Of a stretch of DNA of 64,000 nt, positions 62,001 to 64,000 are shown in pieces. The notes under the pieces are model-generated. The model made no database searches. It had not been told where the DNA came from and worked only from the letters and a program-made list of their open reading frames with translations. The DNA is from Chelonoidis abingdonii (Eukaryota; Chordata; Testudines; Testudinidae), in NCBI RefSeq assembly GCF_003597395.2, contig NC_133774.1:62001-126000 (forward strand), in the 5' to 3' direction. The position numbers were made by a program, and so were the translations under genes. Each line of letters opens with the position of its first letter. Positions within the stretch are counted from its first letter, which is position 1.

Positions 62001-63395
62001 TTTACCTATCAGTAATGCTGGAACTAGAGTGATAGTGAGAGATGTCAAAAAATATCAGTGTAAATGCTCAGCATACAAAGTGAACAAACCAGACACAAAG
62101 AAATAGCATTTTCACTGATAATCCTGTAACATCTTGCCTGATACTTGCTTTTACTTCAAGTGAAATATTGTCTTACTGAAGAGTGGTACATGTTTATGCT
62201 GATGATTTTTCGTTTACTTTTAGCATTGTTAGATTACATTCCCCAAGTCTGTGAAGCTAGTTCTCTGTGAAGTCATGTTGGCTGCTGCTGCTCTTTGCAT
62301 TTTTTTCTCAAAGGATTTACAGCCTGAACACTTTAAGGAGTTTTAGGATTCTCCAGCTGACCTGGTAGATTTTTATTCTTCTTCGCAATGTACCAGGCCT
62401 ATTAGATTTAGTTCCCTCAAATTTCCTTTAGGTCTTGATCCTACAGATATGCACAAGTAGCCCACTTGATTTCAATGGGACTACTCACATGTGTAAAGTT
62501 AAATATGTGTATAAGTGTTTGCAGAATCAGAGCCTTTGCATATTTTGTCATGCCATTTAGAGTTCAAAGATCTGTAAGTAAGAGATGAATATTAGATCAT
62601 AGAATCATAGAAGATTAGGGTTGGAAGAGACTTCAGGAGGTATCTAGTCCAACCCTCTAGCTCAAAGCAGGACCAACCCCAACTAAATCATCCCAGCCAG
62701 GGCTTTGTCAAGGCAGGCCTTAAAAACCTCTAAGGATGAAGATTCCACCATTCATATAGTCTCACTTTGAAATACTGCAGCGGTTCCTGGGATATGGAGT
62801 CATCTCTGTTCAACACATAATAGACAAACAGAAGGGACCTGCTGCATAACACAGGCCACAGTTTCACCCAATAACCCCTTCACTGAGCCCAGTAACCTGT
62901 GACAGAGATTGAACGGATCTTTTAGGAACAGACTCACCCAATCTTGATTTAAAGACTTCACTGATGGGGAATACGATGCATCCCTTGGTTCATATGTGAG
63001 TGGATGTCAATCTGGGAAGCTGGTGGGTGGATTTACAGTATGGGGATTTGCAGAAAGGTTAAGTAGCAGTTGGTAGGGTTAGTCACTGCATAGACAAGAA
63101 TTCTCTTCATCACTGTCTCAGCTGTTAGGGTGGCTTTTATTACATTTGTATTGTATTGAAATGTGTTTCTAGTCAGTTGTAGATCCCTGCCCAGTGTCTT
63201 GATGGGATTGGAGATGCTGTATAAATAATAACTTAATTTCTCATTTTGTGGGGTTTTACTATGAAATCTCTTGTGTTGCAGGCGACTGATAAAACCTTTG
63301 TGGATAAACTGAACAGTACCTTCAAGGGGAACTCACACTTCCAGCCAGGTAGAGGCCACGTGCTAGGGTTCAGCATCATTCACTATGCAGGGAAG
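23738..63395 (+). CDS. unconventional myosin, class III-like, kinase-less (partial gene, 14 exons)
   Basis: Fourteen GT-AG exons join into 1515 bases with no stop or frame break, giving 505 residues of a myosin motor. Visible motifs are P-loop GESGAGKT (about residues 110-117), switch [10 protein letters not shown] (159-167), switch II DIFGFE (386-391) and the FEQLCIN relay region just after it. Myosins hydrolyse ATP to move on actin. The stretch [16 protein letters not shown] and the block EYLLEKSRV resemble class III most closely. Class III proteins in vertebrates carry an N-terminal kinase, whereas here the start ATG lies in a CpG island only about 44 residues before the [13 protein letters not shown] motif, so no kinase is encoded. 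The residue 16 before the D of the DSIAK motif (TEDS position) is Glu 331. The converter, IQ motifs and tail are beyond the window. Another reading is a separate vertebrate class lost in mammals; the class is not settled by inspection. Confidence 0.9.
24191..24312. mobile_element. short hAT-like MITE
   Basis: The ends CAGTGCTTAATTTGT and ACAAATTAAGTACTG are inverted over 122 bp. It has no coding capacity, and no target duplication is clear. Confidence 0.6.
24501..24566 (+). CDS. myosin exon 2
   Basis: 22 codons, [16 protein letters not shown] through LYEKP: the conserved strand entering the nucleotide-binding core. It starts after TTTTACATCAG and ends at GTAAGT, phase 0 at both ends. Confidence 0.92.
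24567..25358. other. intron 2, nothing recognised
   Basis: No repeat or exon is recognised. Confidence 0.4.
25359..25489 (+). CDS. myosin exon 3
   Basis: Encodes [17 protein letters not shown] and then NQCIVI just before the P-loop. It ends in phase 2 (AG of a split Ser codon) at GTAAGA. Confidence 0.93.
25667..26405 (+). mobile_element. CR1 LINE 3' part with a 25-N gap
   Basis: Begins GGATACGCTGGAGGGTAGGG and continues through AACAAGGACAAGTGCAGAAT and the [19 protein letters not shown] block to a CR1 tail. The gap is at 26000-26024. Several stops. Confidence 0.85.
26000..26024. other. assembly gap (25 N)
   Basis: Short N run inside a CR1 copy, probably a repeat-caused join. Confidence 0.99.
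26406..26510 (-). mobile_element. CR1 tail, reverse orientation
   Basis: GATTCCACCACCTCCCTAAG and CCATTCCAGTGCTTCTCCAC are the complement of the CR1 3' region. It meets the forward copy tail-to-tail. Confidence 0.8.
26790..27090 (+). mobile_element. degraded L2-type LINE RT end
   Basis: Short frames give DNCNSLYL and later a [14 protein letters not shown] helix typical of the C-terminal LINE reverse transcriptase. Heavily decayed. Confidence 0.4.
27091..27500. other. intron 3, nothing recognised
   Basis: No family is recognised. Confidence 0.4.
27501..27995. repeat. inverted-repeat element with perfect hairpin
   Basis: Positions 27633-27654 and 27666-27687 are perfectly complementary over 22 bp (GCAGAAGTAAGGATGGCA in the left arm) with an 11-nt loop. 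CAGAGCTGGGCTCCTGG and GGCAGTGCTGCCACC surround it. Looks like a palindromic short repeat; a GACCGTGAAATTGACC segment follows. Confidence 0.6.
27996..28011. repeat. TA microsatellite, left side of LINE
   Basis: (TA)8-like tract. It matches the tract at the other end of the LINE and marks the insertion target. Confidence 0.9.
28012..30459 (+). mobile_element. LINE with restriction-like endonuclease (R4/Rex6-type), 5' truncated
   Basis: One frame runs from about 28037 to 30403 with only two stops (TAG at 28148 and at 29168). In order: reverse transcriptase with [53 protein letters not shown] and [12 protein letters not shown] (catalytic motif YMDD); a [18 protein letters not shown] zinc-knuckle-like motif; then [20 protein letters not shown], the core of a PD-(D/E)XK nuclease, ending TLKLPGLW. 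This domain order is that of the R4/Dong/Rex6 LINEs. It lies within myosin intron 3 on the same strand. It is a nearly intact but inactive copy. Confidence 0.93.
30460..30482. repeat. TA microsatellite, right side of LINE
   Basis: (TA)11-like tract that follows the LINE 3' end directly. The short distance between the 3' end and TA repeats, with TA also at the left, shows insertion into the microsatellite. Confidence 0.9.
30629..31335. mobile_element. foldback transposon carrying a minisatellite
   Basis: The termini TAAGGCTGCG and CGCAGCCTTA are inverted. A strong internal foldback lies at 30645-30750 (AGTAAAAGTCATGGACAAGT opposite TGTCCATGACTTTTACT), and similar CAGCGGTCACAGAAGCCGTG repeats lie near the right end. 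The middle holds a 21-bp tandem repeat. No transposase. Confidence 0.65.
30959..31127. repeat. 21-bp GC minisatellite, eight units
   Basis: Eight near-perfect copies of a 21-bp unit containing ACGGCCTGGGGCCCCAGG. Because the unit length is a multiple of three, all frames stay open and give repeat peptides on both strands; these are not genes. Confidence 0.95.
31340..33180. other. intron 3, nothing recognised
   Basis: Ordinary intronic sequence. Small frames such as 32865-33227 have no domain. Confidence 0.4.
33193..33295 (+). CDS. myosin exon 4 (P-loop)
   Basis: Completes the split Ser and encodes [17 protein letters not shown], the ATP-binding P-loop and following helix. It is preceded by TTTTTTGACAG and followed by GTGAGT, ending in phase 0. 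The preceding intron is 7.7 kb and contains the restriction-like-endonuclease LINE. Confidence 0.95.
33346..33392 (+). repeat. degenerate duplicate of exon 4 end and donor
   Basis: AGAGCAACTCATAGTTGGCT and then TTCAGGTGAGTCACCT closely follow the sequence at the exon 4 boundary (AGGGCAACTCACAGCTGGAG and TGCAGGTGAGTCACTG). A third partial copy at 35284-35325 (TTGCAGCTGGAG with GCAGGTGAGTCACTAC) lies beyond the LINE insertion. These are partial tandem copies with decoy donor sites, not functional exons. Confidence 0.65.
33490..34096 (+). mobile_element. LINE fragment, left part
   Basis: Short blocks such as [12 protein letters not shown] and a [17 protein letters not shown] sequence belong to a LINE reverse transcriptase C-terminus. 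The copy resumes at about 34750-35280 after a CR1 insertion. Confidence 0.6.
34097..34749 (+). mobile_element. CR1 3' part nested in LINE
   Basis: Begins near GCAGCAGTTCAGCAGAAAAG and includes the CR1 tail GACTAGATGATCTCCTGAGG. It separates two parts of one older LINE. Confidence 0.75.
34750..35280 (+). mobile_element. LINE fragment, right part, with a short foldback insertion
   Basis: Continues the older LINE (TTTAGTTTATCCAAGAGG and ACTTGATCATTGCCTACATT). It is interrupted by the insertion at 34946-35039. Confidence 0.6.
34946..35039. mobile_element. minimal inverted Penelope-like insertion
   Basis: 94 bp that fold into a near-perfect hairpin: AGAATGAGAAGTACTTGTGG opposite CCACAAGTACTTCTCATTCT, then the Penelope tail ending ACATGGCTACCACTCTGAAAC. 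It is flanked on both sides by the 10-bp duplication ATATTTAACA. Confidence 0.85.
35937..36039 (+). CDS. myosin exon 5 (switch I)
   Basis: Encodes [20 protein letters not shown] and then [10 protein letters not shown]. Switch I binds the Mg-ATP gamma phosphate. The acceptor is CCCTTCCAG; the donor GTGAGA leaves one base of the next codon (phase 1). Confidence 0.95.
36124..36280 (+). CDS. myosin exon 6
   Basis: Encodes [18 protein letters not shown] and [12 protein letters not shown], both highly conserved in myosin heads. It ends in phase 2 at GTACGT, within the Arg codon of LYRY. Confidence 0.95.
36281..36460. other. intron 6 start, nothing recognised
   Basis: Intronic sequence before a SINE. 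Confidence 0.5.
36465..36645 (+). repeat. tRNA-derived SINE (Cry I-like)
   Basis: GTGGTCTAATGGATGGAACG resembles a tRNA A-box region, followed by GGGACTCAGGAGACTTGC, a B-box-like CATTCTGTTCCTGG and the CTCTGCCAGTGACCTGGGG segment. This is the order of the tRNA-derived SINEs known from turtles. The name is inferred from memory. Confidence 0.7.
36650..37690. repeat. AT-rich LTR-like repeat
   Basis: Contains TCCCAAATGGAGTTTCCCAT and a run of short AT-rich blocks (AAGTTTAATAATTTC) similar in style to 44240-44340. Ends and class are not resolved. No coding sequence. Confidence 0.35.
37708..37810 (+). CDS. myosin exon 7
   Basis: Completes the split Arg and encodes [20 protein letters not shown] and then [10 protein letters not shown]. 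This lies before the [10 protein letters not shown] strand. It ends in phase 0 at GTGAGT. Confidence 0.93.
38088..38216 (+). CDS. myosin exon 8 (two possible donors)
   Basis: Encodes [20 protein letters not shown] and [14 protein letters not shown], ending at GTGAGT. A second strong in-frame donor, AGA followed by GTGAGT, lies at 38177/38178. Use of it would remove 13 codons without shifting the frame. Family alignment of the residues before the EELL helix favours the longer form. Confidence 0.9.
38217..38900. other. intron 8 start, nothing recognised
   Basis: No repeat family is recognised before the CR1 copy. Confidence 0.4.
39172..39895. mobile_element. hAT-type transposon inside CR1
   Basis: The ends CAGTGGTTCCCAAACT and GTTTTTGGGAACCACTG-like are inverted. 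The flanking octamers GTCTAGAT and GTCTGGAT match at 7 of 8. Both flanks join in the CR1 consensus order (ACAGTCT followed by GGATCC), so it landed in an existing CR1. Confidence 0.9.
40119..40291. mobile_element. mariner-like MITE inside CR1
   Basis: Inverted ends beginning CAGAGGC or CAGATGC with internal TTACG blocks, flanked by TA on both sides. CR1 sequence continues around it (GGACACAG before, TCTAAGTGAGG after). Confidence 0.75.
41801..43540. other. intron 8, AT-rich, nothing recognised
   Basis: AT-rich in 42000-42800, without a recognised repeat family or exon. Confidence 0.4.
43552..43660 (+). CDS. myosin exon 9 (TEDS region)
   Basis: Encodes [20 protein letters not shown] and [10 protein letters not shown]. 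The Glu of TRGE sits 16 residues before the D of the DSIAK motif, where the TEDS rule expects an acidic or phosphorylatable residue. It ends in phase 1 (last G of exon) at GTAAGG. Confidence 0.93.
43853..45268. mobile_element. probable solo LTR with nested MITE
   Basis: The outer ends TGTGACA and TGTCACA are a 7-bp inverted repeat, flanked by the 4-bp duplication GGCC on both sides. The family matches the copy at 1-325, which is in reverse orientation. No coding sequence inside. A short hairpin repeat lies at 44363-44549. Confidence 0.7.
44363..44549. mobile_element. foldback MITE inside the LTR
   Basis: The ends AGGCAGTCCTTGACTTTACG and CATAAGTCCAAGGACTGCCT are inverted. ATCTGACATTG and related blocks lie between. 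A related scrap is at 14800-14860. Confidence 0.75.
45275..47240. other. intron 9, nothing recognised
   Basis: Contains a short (GT)n tract near 46969-46990 and a poly-T near 45560. No repeat family or exon is recognised. Confidence 0.4.
47256..47813. mobile_element. hAT-type transposon
   Basis: Starts CAGGATGGGCAAACTTTTTG and ends in TAATTTGCCCACCCCA, inverted relative to each other. The flanks ACTTAGAA and TCTTAGAA are an 8-bp duplication with one mismatch. GC-rich interior gives spurious frames. Confidence 0.85.
47994..48145. mobile_element. partial MITE
   Basis: Contains GGGCTTGTCCACGTGACTG and TGTGTGGACCCTGCTAC, the left part of a palindromic repeat. The right end is missing. Confidence 0.45.
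48146..49800. other. intron 9, nothing recognised
   Basis: No repeat family or exon is recognised; short simple tracts only. Confidence 0.4.
49811..49927 (+). CDS. myosin exon 10
   Basis: Encodes [19 protein letters not shown] and KINELLAEN, the helix after the TEDS loop. Acceptor GGCTGTGCAG; donor GTGAGT, phase 1. A hAT-like element begins 53 bases after the donor. Confidence 0.94.
49981..51770. mobile_element. hAT-like transposon near exon 10
   Basis: Starts CAGGGCCAGCTTAACTTTTT. Perfect 8-bp duplications GCCACAGT flank both ends. The right terminus (GGTAAATCTGGTAATG) is not a clear inverse of the left. The interior (GGCCAGGAGCTAG, GGTGTGGAGCGCTTACCTG and GGGGCTGG-type tandem units) matches 6850-7860, but the ends differ. 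A further hAT-like end (CAGTGGTGGATTTAGAG) lies at 50650. Confidence 0.7.
51780..52330. other. intron 10 end, nothing recognised
   Basis: GT-rich intronic sequence. Confidence 0.4.
52338..52438 (+). CDS. myosin exon 11 (switch II, relay)
   Basis: Encodes [14 protein letters not shown] and then [19 protein letters not shown]. Switch II and the start of the relay helix are intact. It ends in phase 0 at GTGAGT. Confidence 0.96.
52836..52922 (+). CDS. myosin exon 12
   Basis: 29 codons, [17 protein letters not shown] through NNNKPIL: the relay helix and loop. Donor GTGAGT, phase 0. Confidence 0.94.
53163..53228 (+). CDS. myosin exon 13
   Basis: 22 codons, [18 protein letters not shown] and then AFPQ. 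This is close to the class III sequence at the same place. Donor GTATGG, phase 0. The following intron is 10.05 kb. Confidence 0.94.
53320..53404 (-). mobile_element. CR1 3' tail
   Basis: TTAGAGTTGGAAGAGACCTC and AAAGCAGGACCAACCCTGTG are the complement of the CR1 tail. Confidence 0.85.
53470..55190. mobile_element. Penelope-like element, head-to-head inverted insertion
   Basis: A perfect 14-bp duplication (TTAATACATTTCAG) flanks the whole unit. The two ends are long inverted arms: GCAGCAGAGAATCCTGTGG at the left pairs with the sequence ending ACAGGATTCTCTGCTGC. Each arm runs from a shared centre (near 54131-54246, an unpaired loop of about 115 nt) out to the element 3' tail. The right arm (plus) contains degraded GIY-YIG endonuclease sequence (VIYAIICR, then the [11 protein letters not shown] block upstream of it). 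The left arm is an internally deleted reverse copy with the same [11 protein letters not shown] block. All coding frames are broken. Confidence 0.9.
55191..55300. repeat. right part of AT-rich hAT-like repeat split by Penelope
   Basis: TTGGTAGTCTATTGTTTAAC and TTAATTGCATGAGTTAATGG continue the sequence at 53405-53469. The family matches 18380-18784. Confidence 0.65.
55301..55589. other. nothing recognised
   Basis: AT-rich intronic sequence. Confidence 0.4.
55590..56900 (+). mobile_element. possible DIRS-like retrotransposon fragment
   Basis: CCATGTGCTGAGACCAGAAG and TTTTCACTAGCAGTGTCCAT are the style of DIRS-type 5' ends seen in turtles, followed by a serine and lysine-rich frame ([17 protein letters not shown]) that suits a retroelement capsid-like region. 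The match is weak; no tyrosine recombinase is visible. Confidence 0.4.
56955..57065 (-). mobile_element. CR1 3' tail
   Basis: ATCGGGGTTGGAAGGGACCT to AACTAAATCATCCTAGCCAG is the complement of the usual CR1 end. Confidence 0.88.
57120..57585. repeat. LTR-like repeat
   Basis: TGTCACAGGGTGACTGGCCC and CAGCTGAAACTGGGATAAAG resemble a gypsy-type LTR. Ends are not resolved and no coding sequence is present. Confidence 0.4.
57595..59540 (-). mobile_element. Penelope-like element with inverted ends
   Basis: On the minus strand, a reverse-transcriptase piece ([17 protein letters not shown], then [20 protein letters not shown]) precedes, across the gap, a GIY-YIG endonuclease ([20 protein letters not shown], then a [14 protein letters not shown] block). 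RT then GIY-YIG nuclease is the diagnostic Penelope order. About 160 bp at the left end (AATGAGGAGTCGGGTGGCAC onward) and the right end (reverse complement) are inverted repeats. A 9-bp duplication GAATTTACA flanks it. The centre is missing in the 838-N gap. Frames contain stops. Confidence 0.93.
58154..58991. other. assembly gap (838 N)
   Basis: Lies inside the Penelope-like element. The long open frames across it are artefacts of N translation. Confidence 0.99.
59550..59900. other. nothing recognised
   Basis: Intronic sequence without a recognised family. Confidence 0.4.
59902..60202. mobile_element. hAT-type MITE
   Basis: CAGGGCCGGCTTCAGGCACC and GAAAACCTGGAGCTGGCCCTG-like ends are inverted. 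The flanking octamers (CCAAAGCC, CAGAAACC) match at only 5 of 8, so the duplication is uncertain. A poly-T tract lies inside. Confidence 0.7.
60203..62590. other. intron 13, mostly unrecognised
   Basis: The part from 60340 to 61650 has the style of an LTR-type repeat but its ends are not clear. Small frames (60741-61127 and others) have no domain or splice context. Confidence 0.35.
62595..62760 (-). mobile_element. CR1 3' tail
   Basis: ATAGAAGATTAGGGTTGGAA and ACCAACCCCAACTAAATCAT are the complement of a CR1 end. Confidence 0.88.
62770..63010 (-). mobile_element. old CR1/L3-like LINE fragment
   Basis: CAGAAGGGACCTGCTGCATA and ATCTTGATTTAAAGACTTCA are the style of the same family as 3305-3700. 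Confidence 0.5.
63282..63395 (+). CDS. myosin exon 14 (last in window)
   Basis: 38 codons, [14 protein letters not shown] through [10 protein letters not shown]. It ends in phase 0 at GTAAGT. The remaining head (converter), neck and tail exons lie past the window. Confidence 0.94.
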
Positions 63396-63529
63396 GTAAG
63401 TACTGTTTAGGGTACAGACTGGCACTTTGTCTCATGTAGGTGAAAGAGATGGGGTGTGCATCAGGGCCCATGGGGGTATGGGTGGAAGAGATGTGCTCCC
63501 TGGTGGCCACTTCTTAGGTGAGGTAGGGC

Positions 63530-63800
63530 TCTCTAGAAGGTATCCTATTTAACATTATCAATGACCTGGAAGAAAACATAAAATTATTGCTAATAAAGTC
63601 TTCAGATGAACCAAAAATTGAGGGAGTAGTAAATAATGAAGAGGAGAAGTCAGTGAGTCAGAGTGATCTCGGTCGCTTGGTAAACTGGGGGCAGGTAAAC
63701 AATATGAGTTTTAATATAACTAAATATAAATATACATCTAGAAACAAAGAATCTAGGCCCTACTTCTTAGATACACTATGTGACAAAATTCCTCCTCCAC
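63530..63800 (+). mobile_element. LINE fragment
   Basis: The translation includes an SLGRLVNWGQVNNMSFNITK-like block (here SDLGRLVNWGQVNNMSFNIT). This resembles the L2-type LINE RT segment before the TKYKY block. Decayed. Confidence 0.6.
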
Positions 63801-64000
63801 CTTGATGGGTCCTGCACTTATTGGCAGATTTGTTCACCTCAGTGATCTTCCCTTCTTGTGGAACCCACAGTCTGAGTCAGCTCCTCCTGTGTCTGATCAG
63901 GAGTTGGGAGGTTTGGGGGGAACCCAGGCCCGCCCTCTACTCTGGGTTCTAGCCCAGGGCCCTGTGGATCGCAGCTGTCTATAGTGCCTCCTGTAACAGT
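63801..64000. other. intron 14, nothing recognised
   Basis: End of window; no exon in the last 200 bases. Confidence 0.4.

Overview
This is a vertebrate nuclear genome window, most likely from a turtle. It has long introns with GT-AG exons, CR1-type LINE tails ending in the typical GGTTGGAAGGGACCTCAGG-like motif, turtle-type hAT and other short DNA transposons, Penelope-like elements and one tRNA-derived SINE resembling the turtle Cry I family. The species call is inferred from this repeat content. There are three assembly gaps, at 21628-21727, 26000-26024 and 58154-58991.

Two protein-coding genes are supported. At the left edge, on the minus strand, lies the first coding exon of ARHGEF39 (a Dbl-family RhoGEF). 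A CpG island near 16.4-16.8 kb may hold its promoter and an untranslated first exon. On the plus strand, a CpG-rich promoter near 23.5 kb starts an unconventional myosin. Fourteen exons (23738-63395) join in one unbroken frame for 505 residues of motor domain, with intact P-loop, switch I and switch II. The rest of the head and the tail lie beyond the right edge. The motor most resembles class III, but the gene begins directly at the motor with no kinase domain, so it may be a lineage that mammals lack. One further possible exon (22622-22723, plus) belongs to a gene I do not recognise.

Nearly everything else is transposable-element sequence, often nested and datable by target-site duplications (TSDs). 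From left to right: degraded LINEs (1-6 kb); a hAT element inside another hAT element (6.2-8.1 kb); a third hAT copy (8.7 kb); LINE, Penelope, hAT-like and LTR remnants (10-15 kb); a short transposon split by an 852-bp solo LTR (17.2-18.3 kb); a Ty3/gypsy element with reverse transcriptase and RNase H running straight into its LTR (19.2-21.6 kb); then the myosin introns. Intron 3 holds a nearly full LINE with a restriction-like endonuclease, sitting inside a TA microsatellite (28.0-30.5 kb). Introns 4, 8, 9 and 10 hold LINE, CR1, hAT and LTR insertions. Intron 13 holds two Penelope-like insertions built as inverted repeats, each flanked by a TSD.

The two most interesting items are the kinase-less class III-like myosin and the repeated inverted-repeat architecture of the Penelope-like insertions (three loci).
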